A stretch of DNA of 64,000 bases, taken from positions 30,527,966 through 30,591,965 of the forward strand of contig OY970830.1 of NCBI GenBank assembly GCA_963853835.1, written 5' to 3'. The DNA is from Calendula officinalis. Lineage: Eukaryota > Streptophyta > Magnoliopsida > Asterales > Asteraceae. A program made the translations under genes and the position numbers. The notes under the pieces were generated by a model. That model was not told the origin of the DNA. It worked only from the letters and a program-made list of their open reading frames with translations, and did no database searches. Shown piece by piece: positions 10,433 through 21,204 of this stretch. The first letter of the stretch is position 1, and each line of letters starts with the position of its first letter.

Positions 10433-12010
10433 CGCACAAGAATGTATCAGGGTAACCCAGGATCACATAGATTGCCTGTTAGCACAACAGTTACAGAAAC
10501 TGTGTGACCTACGTTCAGTGTTGGCATTGATGTTAGCACTGGTAGGATTTCCATTCAATCATCGTGGAATACCAATAGTTTTGGTATCACTATGAATGTT
10601 CCGGCAATATCTCAAAGATATGCTTGGTAGAGTGCCTGTGTCCTAGAGAAATTTAATTCGGTTCTAGACTCTATATGTGGACAAACAAAGGCGAGGACTG
10701 GAGGTGGGTCCTCCTTTTCAATATCAACAATCTCCAAATGAGATGTCGATAGTGGATGTGGTTATCTCCGTGATTTTGAAACAAGTACTTTTTGTACTTG
10801 AGTGGTCAGTGGGGGTTGTGCATTGCATCACTGGGTCCATGATGTCTTGATCAGAAAGCAACATATGCAATCTGATATAGATGAGGTTACCCGGTCATTT
10901 GTTCGGTTTAGGGAGGGTTTTCCGTTTTCTTTTAACCCTTTCACACACGCTCCTCACTCAACTCACTTTTTCATTTTTCAACCACACCCTCGTTTTTGTT
11001 TTTACCATGTGATAAGCTGATTTGCACCCCATACTTCATACCCCCTCTCAATTTTTACCTCAGCGCACCCCAATCAAGATCCCATGATACTTGATTCTGC
11101 TCACCTAGACCTAGGGACCCTCACTTTTTAGTTCCTATATTGTCGGTGGCTCCGGGGAAGATCATGCTGGGTTTAGCAGATCATAGGAGTAATTTGAGAG
11201 TGGACTATTACGCTCATGTGCATTTTAATCAGCTTTCAAGATGTTGCATTTTAGTTCACATGGATTTTTCATCGGAATTTTATGTGTTTCCGGTATAAGT
11301 TGTTGCCTGAATGATTTTGAAGTTTAAGGCACAGCAACTTTGTTCTTTTAAGGTAACACCGGACTCACATAGAGTATCCGTTGGCACACGGTATGAATCT
11401 GTAGTCGTTTGCACAACCGTTGATTCAAATGTGTGACCTGCGTTTAGAGTTGGCGTGATTTTAGCTCTAGCAGGATTTTCACTCGATCCTCGTGAAACAT
11501 CATATTGTGATGCCACTACGAGTGTTCCGATGGATTCACGGAGATCCATGTTTGTAGTGCAGGTGTCCTATATTGGAAATATTCTTGGGGGTGAGAACTA
11601 GACACACTGTGCATACAAAGAGACTTAACCCGGGGCAGGAGGTTATTATTATTCAATACCGACATACTCCGAATGAGTAGTCAGTAGCTTTTGTGCTACG
11701 TCCCCTGATGAAATGAAACAAATCCCTGTTGAGAGGAATTTGAGTAGTTGGTGGTGGCGTGCATTTGCTTTACTGGGCCAGTAAAGTCTAGTGAAACATT
11801 CAACGAATGAATGATCACCTATTTAATTGGTTGCCCGGTTTGTTTTCGGTTTGGATGCACTCATAAGGTGTGTTTTCTTTGATTTATCATGTTTTCACAT
11901 CACCTTGCACTCACCTATTACTAAACCCTAGACCTAAACCCTCACATTTACCAGTTGGCTGAAATATTTCCCTGTGAAGGTGTGGCCGGATCTGGCAAAC
12001 CATGGGAAGG
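10433..12010. repeat. Diverged tandem duplication, about 0.7 kb each (10433-11190 and 11340-12010)
   Basis: The two blocks share a series of matching phrases in the same order, for example GTGTGACCTACGTTCAGTGT against GTGTGACCTGCGTTTAGAGT, AATGTTCCGGCAATATC against AGTGTTCCGATGGATTC, and a cacacc/ctcac stretch towards the right. Divergence is far greater than that between the LTRs, so the duplication predates this insertion and is part of the family structure. No coding frame is conserved. Confidence 0.65.
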
Positions 12011-12186
12011 TATGTCTTTTGAAGTAGTAAGTAACGAGAATTAAAAGAATTTGTAATAAACAGATGCAATCTTTACTAGAGAACTAGTAAAGAGATCGTT
12101 TACGGATATTACAACAACTTATGATTAACGTTACAAACATAAAACTTTTTATTTGGGTATTTTGTTTTTGTTTTTCTGAATTTTCT

Positions 12187-12236
12187 CCCCCTAGAAATAA
12201 TAATTCTCCCCCTAGAATTAATATTTCTCCCCCTCG
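12187..12236 (-). repeat. Three internal polypurine-tract-like motifs
   Basis: TTCTCCCCCTAGAA-type motif three times in 50 bp (near 12182, 12205 and 12227), reading CTAGGGGGAGAA on the element's sense strand. They resemble the polypurine tract next to the 3' LTR. Confidence 0.7.
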
Positions 12237-12439
12237 ACAAAACAAAAGTAATTGACAAGTTTTGAGATCGAAGGACGTACCTTATACATCGTCGGAGGGT
12301 TGAAGGAGAGGTTTTGCGGTTAAGCTTGATTGAGATTTGTGGTTTCTTTTAAGAGCGGGTTCTGAATCTGTTTTGATCAGAAGCCATTTTCCTTTGAGGA
12401 CCGGGTTTCAAGCTGAAGTACTTGAAAGCCATTGCATTG

Positions 12440-12560
12440 AAGCGCGGGTCATACACTGAAGTGTGTAAGAGCCATTCTGTTGTGGCGCGAGTTATACACT
12501 GATGTGTGTATAAGTCACTGTCCGTTGAAACGCGAGTTATACACTGAATTGTGTATAAGT
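12440..12560. repeat. Three tandem repeats of about 45-60 bp with 8-bp-stem hairpins
   Basis: Units carry a GCGCGAGTTATACAC-type core followed by GTGTATAAGTCAT. Units two and three form perfect TTATACAC/GTGTATAA stems with 6-nt loops (12492-12513 and 12537-12558). The first unit is diverged and keeps only the inner pairs. Confidence 0.7.
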
Positions 12561-12691
12561 CATTCTCCAAACTCCAAACACCTTTCTGGTAATTCTACAT
12601 AAAACAATTAAAACATGTTTGGTACCCAATTATGTATGGGTCCTATACGATTAGTGACAGATGTTTTATGTAAAATTGTTTTAAGATAAAT

Positions 12692-15091
12692 TTAGAGCTT
12701 TGGAGAACTGCAAGGAGGCAGTTCAGAGGTTTTGGATTTAACTACCCATTTTAAAGATTTTTCAGAGGATTGGATAATCCAATGAGATTTTTCATTTTTG
12801 ATCCATGTGTATTTCACAAACGTTGAAGATTTGGTCGTTGTTTTGTTGTCGCTGTTTGAGGAACCTGAAGACTTTGGCTTAGGTGCGGAAGATCCTCGAG
12901 AAACTTTGCGACGAGAAGACGAGTGTTTATCAGAGATTGGTGGGGTTTTGGAAGAACTCTTCGCCTTTTTGGAAGCATGTGAAGATGAAACTTTTTTATT
13001 TGGTTTGTGTGGATGAGAGACAGATTTCTTGCATGGTTGTGGAAAACATGTTTTGCATGATTTTATAATTTTACCAGATTTATGGAAAACATTGATTTTT
13101 AAACCACATGGAGCATTTAGCTTAACAAAAAATTGATCATCATTCTGAGAAATTTGTTTATTTGTAGATTTATCTCTCAATATCTTTTTACCAAGTTTTT
13201 CAGATTTGACACACACATTACCAAAATCAGGTGAGTAATTTACAGGACGATAAACAGAAGCATCATACACAGTTCCAAATGCAAGTGCCGGAGATTTAAA
13301 TTTTTTGGAGTTGTTATTGTTAATTTTAACAGTGGAAGAAGAAATTGAAGACGTATATGGTCTAGACTTCTTAAGCCCGCAAGGCTTCTTAGGCGTGCTA
13401 GACTTAGACGAACTCGGCTTCTTAGACTTCACATCTCCTTTGACTCCATTGGGCTTGGGCTCCTTGCTCCGAGGCTCTAAAGTACTAATGGAAGCATTTA
13501 GGACAGGTGAATTAGAGTTTCTCCTCAAGATGATTGGAACTGGGTTTGTTGGTGCTGGTCCTAATAAAGAGGCTTTAGAATTTTGAGAAACAATATTGTT
13601 CGTTGTAGTTTTTAATTCTAAAATGGTGTCCTCTAAATTATGTATTTTTGTTTGAAGATTTTCCTTTTCTTTGTCAAATGCTTTGTGGGTTTCATCAATT
13701 TCAGATTCAAGTTGAACAATTTTCTTTTCTAAAATCAACGGTGGAACATAAAGCTTTGGTTCAATTGTTTGTTTTAAAACTTCATTTTCAGAGATGGAAA
13801 ATTCTTCTGGAGTGACAATCGGGAAGTACTCATTGTTTTCAAATTTTGCTTTATTCTTTTCATATGTATAGTTCAATTCAGAATAGTTAAAGCTGATTTG
13901 AGCGTGTTCCTTCTTTTCTCTGTTGAACTTCTCGATTTCTGCTTCTTCGTCCGGCATATGAAGAAAGCTTTGCCAGATTCCCAAGTTCATGTAGTGATAG
14001 TTGTATAATGTTGGGAGAACATCTGCAGCTTTTTCCAGAGGGCGGGTATTCTCAGCTCCGAGACCCACTTTTGACTTGAACGATCTGAACTCTTTTGGTT
14101 GGTTTAATTTTATCGTTTGTTCAGTGTGACCAGCTTTCACAATCGTCTGTTCCAGTTTTGAGATGTGTTCTTCAGCATTTTCTTTCTTGACAGTAAGACT
14201 GTGTATGGTTGCTGATTGTTCATCGATTTCCTTTTTAAAGCAGTTTGTTATGTTTGTGATTTGTTCATTTAGTTTTTGAATTTCGTTATCAGCTGTCTTC
14301 AATTTATCTTGGTAGTCTTTCATCTTGATATCAGCAGACTTCATCCATGTTTGCTCTCGACTGAGTTGAATAGCTAAATCATTTATCAGCTGCTTGGAGT
14401 CGTCTTTATCACTTGACACCGTCTTCATCGTCTTTAGGTTCGAAATTTCAAGATTTTTTGTATTAATGATGTGATTTAGACGATTTACTTCACTGGTGTG
14501 AGCAGCATGAAATGTTGACAGCTGTTGTTGTAACTCTTGTGTTTTTTGATTTGAATTATTAATTTGATTTACTTGAGGAACAAGAGTTTCAAGTTGGCGA
14601 CGAAATGTTAAATTTTCATCTTTTAATTTTAGGATTTGTGTATTTGATGCATTCGTTGTATTTATTTGTGTTTGTAGATCATTTTGTAACTCAATAATTT
14701 GAAATTGAAAAACTGATTTTGATGTAGACAACTGATTTTGTAATTCCTTGTTTACTTGAGTTATTTGAAGAGAAACTTGACTTAATTCACTCAAATCATT
14801 TAAGAGTTGACCTTTTTCAGATTCCAAATCAGTTATTTGTTTTGTCAAATGTGATTTCTCATCAATTTTAGTAAAAATATTTTCATTAAACAAGGAATTC
14901 TCTGATTCATCAGTGTTTGAATCAGATAATAAAGAGTCAAAGGAGAAAGAGAGTACCTCATTTTCATCATCTTTTGGAATGCCTAACACAGCTGTAGCCT
15001 CAGTTGGTATTGCCATGAATGCCAGGTTGGCAATGCACTGTTTATCCTCCTGGGCATTCGACCCGGCAGACAATGTTTCTTTGGTAGTCAT
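12692..15091 (-). CDS. Gag-like coiled-coil protein of the pol-less LTR element
   Basis: Uninterrupted 799-codon ORF, the only long one in the element. Residues 44-65 are acidic and Ser-rich. Residues about 78-315 and 450-515 are K/E/Q/N/L-rich coiled coils. Residues about 540-765 are very basic and Ser/Lys/Pro-rich, with a Cys cluster (CKTCFPQPC) but no CCHC knuckle. The C-terminus is Trp-rich (WIKNEKSHW, LKWVVKS). In copia polyproteins a comparable coiled-coil and basic region separates the Gag zinc knuckle from the protease, so I infer a gag remnant that has become a stand-alone protein. It starts 1.07 kb after the primer-binding site. The intact frame and the LTR similarity suggest a recently functional protein. 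A role in packaging is inference only. Confidence 0.6.
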   Translation of the reverse strand: MTTKETLSAGSNAQEDKQCIANLAFMAIPTEATAVLGIPKDDENEVLSFSFDSLLSDSNTDESENSLFNENIFTKIDEKSHLTKQITDLESEKGQLLNDLSELSQVSLQITQVNKELQNQLSTSKSVFQFQIIELQNDLQTQINTTNASNTQILKLKDENLTFRRQLETLVPQVNQINNSNQKTQELQQQLSTFHAAHTSEVNRLNHIINTKNLEISNLKTMKTVSSDKDDSKQLINDLAIQLSREQTWMKSADIKMKDYQDKLKTADNEIQKLNEQITNITNCFKKEIDEQSATIHSLTVKKENAEEHISKLEQTIVKAGHTEQTIKLNQPKEFRSFKSKVGLGAENTRPLEKAADVLPTLYNYHYMNLGIWQSFLHMPDEEAEIEKFNREKKEHAQISFNYSELNYTYEKNKAKFENNEYFPIVTPEEFSISENEVLKQTIEPKLYVPPLILEKKIVQLESEIDETHKAFDKEKENLQTKIHNLEDTILELKTTTNNIVSQNSKASLLGPAPTNPVPIILRRNSNSPVLNASISTLEPRSKEPKPNGVKGDVKSKKPSSSKSSTPKKPCGLKKSRPYTSSISSSTVKINNNNSKKFKSPALAFGTVYDASVYRPVNYSPDFGNVCVKSEKLGKKILRDKSTNKQISQNDDQFFVKLNAPCGLKINVFHKSGKIIKSCKTCFPQPCKKSVSHPHKPNKKVSSSHASKKAKSSSKTPPISDKHSSSRRKVSRGSSAPKPKSSGSSNSDNKTTTKSSTFVKYTWIKNEKSHWIIQSSEKSLKWVVKSKTSELPPCSSPKL

Positions 15092-15447
15092 GTTAAGAAC
15101 AATTCACGGGAATTTTTGATTGAAACGGGGTAAAGAAAATTTTAAGAATGAGAAGGTTCTGGAATAGAATATGTGATGTAGACCGTGGATTGGTCTTCAA
15201 AAATTCAAAATTACCGAAATCTTAAACTGGTTATTCCAGATGATAAAGTACACTTTAAATGTGCCTAAGATTTTCGAATTAGGGAAAAACAACGATCGGG
15301 TTAGAAACTGGGGCTAAACGAAGTTTATCACGTCGTAGCCTTCGTCTTTAGCTTCGATTTGGTTACTTGTGGGCTCGAAACGGACACCCGAGCTGAAAGT
15401 TATGACCGTTACAGTACAACCCCTTTTGTCACGCGAGTGTAGAAAGA

Positions 15448-15722
15448 GTTCGGGCCGAAGTTGCGTAGAAGTTCGGGCCGAAGTTGTGTAGAAGTTCGGG
15501 CCGAGGATTGATTGAAGCTCGGGCCGAAGTTCGGGTTGAAGTTCGGGTTGAAGTTCGGGTTGAAGTTCGGGCCGAAGTTCGGGTTGAAGTTCGGGCCGAA
15601 CTTGGGGTTGAAGTTCGGGCCGAAGTTTGGGTTGAAGTTCGGGCCGAACTTGGGGTTGAAGTTCGGGCCGAACTTTGGGCTGAAGTTCGGGCCGAACTTG
15701 TTACTGTTCTCGGGCCGAAGTC
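15448..15722. repeat. Leader minisatellite, 12-bp unit AAGTTCGGGYYG, about 20 copies
   Basis: Repeats of AAGTTCGGG followed by CCG or TTG run with few changes between 15448 and 15722, in the untranslated leader between the primer-binding site and the gag-like ORF. It is open in two plus-strand frames (EVRVEVRAE, KFGLKFGPK), but these are by-products of the 12-bp period. Confidence 0.85.
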
Positions 15723-16160
15723 TTTCTTGGCAGAACAGTGACGAACAGAACAGAAAAACCCACTAATTTGATCCTAAAATGGTCGTTTCTTAGCCAAAAT
15801 CTTCGATTCTTTTTGCAAAATGACCCAAATAATATTTCCTTCAATCCGTTACTACTATATTACTCAAAAACAACCTAGATCTATTCGAAAATTTGAATTT
15901 AGAGGGTTTTTGAAGCTTTAATGGTTTTTCCTAAAACTCTTAATTCTTCATCAGTATGGATTAGATTCGATCCTAGCTTGATTATAAGCTTAATATAACA
16001 ATAAAAGGAAGCAATTCAATCCATAATAACAAGAAATAGTACCTTAAATCCGATTTTTGATCTTAAACCCCTTTTTTCTTCAAAAACCTTCAAAAACCCA
16101 CTGATTCTTCTGATTTTAACACCAATTGATGGATTTGGATCGTTTTCAAGATGAAATTAT

Positions 16161-16172
16161 GCTCTGATACCA
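16161..16172 (-). promoter_or_regulatory. Primer-binding site of the pol-less element
   Basis: Plus-strand GCTCTGATACCA, that is TGGTATCAGAGC on the element's sense strand, complementary to the 3' end of initiator tRNA-Met. Two bases separate it from the LTR. Confidence 0.9.
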
Positions 16173-16174
16173 AT

Positions 16175-16479
16175 TGAAAAGCATATATTCACTGATTCAA
16201 TCCATTAGATGGTGTTAGATGATGATTTTGAGGAGAAAGATGAAGATGGAGATTAGGGTTTTAGAGAGAGAAAGGTAGAGAGAAGTTAGAGAGAACAAAT
16301 GCTGAATGTGTGAATTGATTAGTGAGCAAAAGTTTAAGATTTAAGCCTTACATGTTGGTATTTATACCATGGCTTGAAACTTGGTTAGTTAGGACTAATT
16401 CCTAAACAAAACTTAACATCTATACAATGTTTCACTTTTACCCCCTAGACTATCTATTACAACTTTCTAGTACCTAACA
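16175..16479 (-). repeat. 5' LTR (305 bp) of the pol-less element
   Basis: Right LTR on the plus map, adjacent to the primer-binding site, followed by CTATC (16480-16484). Confidence 0.95.
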
Positions 16480-16484
16480 CTATC

Positions 16485-16590
16485 AAACGAGCCGAGTCGA
16501 GTATTAAATTATTAGGCTCGGCTCGTGAGATTAATCGAGTCTTGTTTTATGTTCGAGCTCGACTCGAGATCGAATTAGTATAGGCTCGAC
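16485..16590. repeat. CTCGAGCTCG-rich repeat, right part
   Basis: Continuation of the repeat at 9276-9638 beyond the LTR insertion, with the same GGCTCGGCTCG and CGAGCTCGACTCGAG motifs. Confidence 0.5.
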
Positions 16591-16770
16591 CACCGCTGCC
16601 GACCACCACCGGCAACCCCCCGCCACCGTCGGCCGCTTTCAATCACATGTGATTGTGTATCCAATTACATGTGATTGCGGCGGCAGCTGGCGGCGGCGGC
16701 AGTGGCCGACGATGGTGGTGGTTGCCGGTGGTTGTGGTTATGTATCCAGTCACATGTGATTTGATGATGT
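16585..16770. repeat. GC-rich inverted repeat with CACATGTGATT motifs
   Basis: A CCACCACCGGCAACC-type left half and a GGTGGTTGCCGGTGG right half are inverted copies around a centre with three palindromic CACATGTGATT motifs. It could form a long hairpin. It is a foldback-type repeat; I see no target duplication. Confidence 0.55.
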
Positions 16771-17251
16771 TGGTGGTTAAGAAATTGATCTGAGCGTTTG
16801 ACTATTCTTATCTAATGACTAATATTGGTCTCTTAAGACTTTATTTTATTGATGGACTTCCTACAACACACCTACAGCTGAAATATACTTTTATTTTCCA
16901 CGTAATAAATATACATAAAACAATACAGCGCAATAATTGATCATATAAAAAAATACAACAAACAAAACCATATTTTCTTATTATTCAAACAAATCAAAAT
17001 GTTAATCTGAAAAGAAAACCACAAAAATCTCGATCATCGCCTTTGAAAGTTCAACGCCTTGATGCCATATACAAAAACCGCAAAGAAAAGAAGTACCCAA
17101 CCAACATGAGCTAAAGCAACATATCCAAGAAAGTCGTGTTCATATCCTAGAAATTCCTTCAAATAAACTCGAACCTCCAAATTTCCGTGTTTAGGCACAT
17201 GAACAAGTGTCGATTTGTCACCTAATTGAGATGTTATCAGCCCGTAAATCT

Positions 17252-17470
17252 GAAAATCTGGTTTTCCGAATTTCATATACCGAATTCGGATAGTGTCTTC
17301 AAAATTTTTGGATATCTGATATCCGAAAAATATGTTTTTTCGGGATACCGGAGATATAAGGATTTCAGATATCCGAATCGCATCCGGATGGTAAAAATCA
17401 GTATCCGGATATCTGAAATTCAGATATCCAAAAATATGGATATTTGGTTTTAAACACCCATGAATAACAT
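17252..17470. repeat. GGATATCCGAA-rich insertion in the last ABCG intron region
   Basis: About 220 bp made of repeated CGGATATC / GATATCCGAATTCGG motifs in both orientations, the style of a non-autonomous hAT element. It stands where the conserved exon segment between FLIPRG and IYGLITSQ is expected, so insertion and exon loss may be one event. Its edge provides a fortuitous TTTTCAG acceptor. Confidence 0.55.
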
Positions 17471-18487
17471 AACTCAAATGAAATCTATTGCAAAAACAAA
17501 AAAATTGTTCTTACCCCTCTTGGGATGAGGAAACCGGAAAACAAGTTCCAAAAACTGAGGAAAAACGACATGACAATTGCAGCGATCTGGTAACTCGGGG
17601 TAAGAGCAACAAGCATCATCCCGTACAACGTGAAGTACACGAAACACATGAAAACGTAATAATAAAACCATAAAAACTTCCCCAGCTGCCATTCGAAACC
17701 GATCATATAGTAAAGCAACAGAGAGTAGAGAAAAGTTTGAATCCCAACATATATTGTCTCCACTAACGCCTGAGCAAAAGCCGAATACATTCCGGCTGCT
17801 TTTTCACGATAGAAAACTGTCCGTTCAATAGCGACGACTGATTGGACGGCTGATGTGTTTGTTCCTCCTAGGAATAAAACGGCTGCATACATGGCTCCCA
17901 TCAAATTGGACAGGTCTTCTTGTTTTGTCCTGTGTTAAGAAATGTTATGTTTTGTTATACGATGTTGAAGAATATAGTATAGGTTGACTTTTAATGGTCA
18001 AACATACTGGATTAATTTCTAGTGCAGAATTCGTTTAGTTTGTGTGAGTTTTACGAATTGTTTTTATTTGGCAGATATTGTTTCGAAGTTTCGTTCTAAT
18101 TTTTTTTTTTTTTTTTTTGGGTTTCAAAGTTTTTTCAAATATAGTGGAAAAAACTCGTGGGTTTTGAATGGTCAAACCTAAGTTAATTTGACTTCTAAAT
18201 ATTGTAAAAGTGTCTTACGTTTGGGTTCCTTTGTCCCAGAAGATGATCCCGAAAATAAGCCCAATAACCGTGGTCATAAAAAACCGAACAACATTGTACT
18301 GTGGGTTTCGCCAATAAGACCAATGTTGTTTCCAGAAACAACTGTTGGAAAAACGGTTGTGAATATTGTGTAGCAAAGTGAAGATCCTGAGAATCTGGTG
18401 GTGGTGTGCTCAATTCTTTAATCAGTTTCTCATTCCTCCTAATAATCAGTGAAAAAAACAAGTTAAATTGCTAAACAAGAACAAACG

Positions 18488-18800
18488 CACACTATAAGCA
18501 AAGTGTCATTAGTGACTGAGATTTAGTGACATAATAAAAAGTTATCAGTATATATGATTTTTTAGTGACACTTTCAAAAAAAGTATGGCTAAATGGTTAA
18601 AGTGTAGGGCTTTACTGACACTTCTTATGATAATATTGTGTCAGGTCAAATGCCTACCTCACACTCTTTTTTGTTGTTACATGTACTGTAGGTCTTTACC
18701 AACGGCATCTTTTTTTATATTTTGTGACTAGTGTTTTATTTTTGGTGACACTTTTAGCGACCATTTTTGCGTGTCAGGATACTTTTTCTATGTGTCACAG
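18488..18800. repeat. AGTGACACTTTT-rich intron repeat, copy 1
   Basis: Fills the ABCG intron between exons 13 and 14. Phrases such as AGTGTCATTAGTGACTGAG, TTTAGTGACACTTTC and TTGTGTCAGG recur at 19318-19635 and, more weakly, 20115-20400 in neighbouring introns of the same gene. Confidence 0.5.
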
Positions 18801-19169
18801 CGTTGCAGAGACATTAGTAAAAACAAAAATCTTTAAGGGTTTGTGTTTGTTTTTGTACTTGTAGAGATCAGAATTCGTGAAAATCTCCGCAAAATCGACT
18901 CCTAATTGGGCTTCAACAGCTGTGGAGCTAGCATCCATGTTGCCGGATTATATCCTTCTTTGATCTTGGAAACACCATCAATTGACTGCAAAAGAGTTGG
19001 AAACTAAGTAAGGTGGTATTTATTTTTAATGTCAAAATGATAGTTAAATTCAATTCTGACTTCAAAATACTCGACAACAAGGTGTGAGTATTGCCCGAGA
19101 GGTCCAGCATATATGACCTGCCCTCCTCTTTTCATCAAGAAAAGCTGCAAATCATAACTTTTAAGCAAG

Positions 19170-19301
19170 AGAATTCATATTTGCACCATAGTTTTTAATG
19201 TCTACATACATCACAGAGTACAAGTTTTACACTGTAAAATCAAATAAACCAATAGTTAATTATAGTGTATACATTAAAAGTTGTGGTGTATATATCACCA
19301 C
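19170..19301. mobile_element. MITE, 132 bp, family A copy 2 (11-bp TSD) in ABCG intron 11
   Basis: Ends GAGAATTCATATTTGCACC and GTTGTGGTGTATATATCACCAC, flanked by CTTTTAAGCAA at 19159-19169 and 19302-19312. Confidence 0.85.
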
Positions 19302-19317
19302 CTTTTAAGCAAACCCG

Positions 19318-19635
19318 GATTCGCTCAAACACCGAGAAAGTGTCATTTAGTGACTGGAGTATGAGTATTAGTGACCGACATGAAAAGGGTCATTATATCT
19401 ATGTTTTTGGTGACACTTTTGCAAAAAAAGAAGTAACAATAAATCTTACTTTTTATCTACACTGACTAGCTAAACCGTATTATTTTATACTTCACTGATA
19501 CTTACAAAATTATAGGTCAAAATCTATTTTTGCTATACGAGTATATATATAGTCCCGACCTCACACTTTTACCTACAGATGTAGGTAAACATATAGACAT
19601 CTGATTTTGACTTTTAGTGACACTTTTTGTCATAT
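19318..19635. repeat. AGTGACACTTTT-rich intron repeat, copy 2
   Basis: Shares AAAGTGTCATTTAGTGACTG, GGTGACACTTTTGC and a CCTACCTCACAC-like block with copy 1. It lies between exons 11 and 12. Boundaries approximate. Confidence 0.5.
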
Positions 19636-20114
19636 CACTGACAATCGTACCTCATCGAAAGCTTCAAAAATGTCTATACTCGTGGTGCATACAACAGTTC
19701 GACCTGTGTCAACCGTGTTCCTAACCGCTCTCATAACAATAGCAGCTGCCCGAGCATCTAGACCGGAAGTTGGCTCATCCATGAATATGATACAAGGATT
19801 AGCGACGAGTTCTACAGCTATAGTGACTCGTTTCCTTTGCTCGGTTGATAGACCGTCAACACCAGGAAGTCCTACGAGGGCGTTTCTTATTGGACCTAAC
19901 TCCACCAGTTCCATCACTTCCTCATCTGAGTTTGCAACAAACCGTCAATAATCAGTCACTAGAGCAAATGTGTGCTTTTTTTTTAATGTTTATACAAATG
20001 CGCAAAATTAGTTATATTATGTCATGTTTATATATAACTATGTAAAAATAGTTTCGCTAATACGAAAATAGTAATAGACTCATATATATAAATATTTAAA
20101 ACAAGTTTGTCATG

Positions 20115-20400
20115 TGTCGAAATTAGTAGTGACACACCTAAACATGTCACTAGAACAAATTTACCCACATTTTTTGTTATAAACTATTTTGAAAAAGTAT
20201 TACTGAAACTCTTTTGAAAAAGTATTACTAAAACAGTCAAGTTCGATTCTAACAATTTTTGGGATTTGAGCATGATCTAAAAAAACCCAGTAAAATGATT
20301 TTTTTCTTAAATAAATAAAATTTTCCGTCAAATTAAAAGTGTCACCCCAATTCTCAAGTTATATGCACGTTTTTTTTCTTTTAGGTCCTTGTGTCAGGCC
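20115..20400. repeat. AGTGACACTTTT-rich intron repeat, copy 3 (weak)
   Basis: In the intron between exons 10 and 11; TAGTGACACACC, CATGTCACTAGAAC and CTTGTGTCAGGCC resemble copies 1 and 2. The most diverged of the three. Confidence 0.35.
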
Positions 20401-21204
20401 TTTATCAATATTTCATTGGTCTTACCTAATTAATTCAAGCGGAATATACATAGCCTACTTTTTTGAAAATAGATCTTTAAATTTTTTGGTCCCAAACGAC
20501 TTCATGATATTTTTATCTTTCACTAGTTCATGTAGCTATATGTCACATTTCATTTAGCATCCATAAATAATAACCGAAAAATATTAGCAAAAAACTCAAG
20601 TGCTGAGTTCTAATTATGAATTCTAAAATGTTAAGGTTTAGAATTTTGTAGCTAGTTTTGCGGTTGTAATTTATAACCAATCACAACATTATTTAAAAAA
20701 TCTTTTTATATACCTTTCGTGTTTCTTCATCGACATCTGAAGATAACCGAAGCCACGCAGAATACAAGAGAGACTCGTAAACGGTGACATGTGGAGAATG
20801 AATGTCGTTTTGTTCACAATAGCCACTAACACGAGCAAAAGTTTGTTGGTTCTTCGGGTATCCAGAAATGCTAATACTTCCTTCAATATATCCTCCCGTT
20901 TTCCTTCCCGCCAACACATCCATTAATGATGTTTTTCCGGCCCCACTTACCCCGACCAATGCTGTCAGAACACCTGGCCTGAATGCCCCACTGACGTGCC
21001 GTAAAAGCTGCAGACGGTCCTCTTCCACGCCTTGGCTTTTCATTTCCTGAAAAATGCAACAACATTGATATAATGAGATAGTGTTTGAATGTGTTCATGT
21101 TGTTTGTAGTTTCTAATAATCGTGTAATAAGATGTTTGGGTGGTTTGACAAATTTTGATTCAGGCCTCAAATTTTATTCCTTGAAGTTTAAGATCATGTG
21201 TAGA

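Larger units (their letters stand above)
9639..16479 (-). mobile_element. Complete LTR retrotransposon without pol, minus orientation (6.84 kb)
   Basis: Two 305-bp LTRs (9639-9943, 16175-16479) begin TGAAAAGC and end CCTAACA. The target duplication CTATC is at 9634-9638 and 16480-16484. On the minus strand the order is 5' LTR, 2-base spacer, iMet primer-binding site (16161-16172), leader with a 12-bp minisatellite, one 799-aa gag-like ORF, about 2.7 kb of noncoding repeats, polypurine tract (9944-9955), 3' LTR. Protease, integrase and reverse transcriptase are absent, so mobilisation must rely on a partner element. I count two base differences between the LTRs, so the insertion is recent. Confidence 0.95.

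Noticed and set aside
10037..11020. Several 65-127-codon frames on both strands in the 3' part of the gag-only element
   Set aside because: Low complexity or repeat-derived, not conserved between the two halves of the internal duplication.
15484..15766. Two overlapping plus-strand frames of about 85 codons with repeated EVRVEVRAE or KFGLKFGPK peptides
   Set aside because: Created by the 12-bp minisatellite in the leader of a minus-strand element; no independent evidence for translation.
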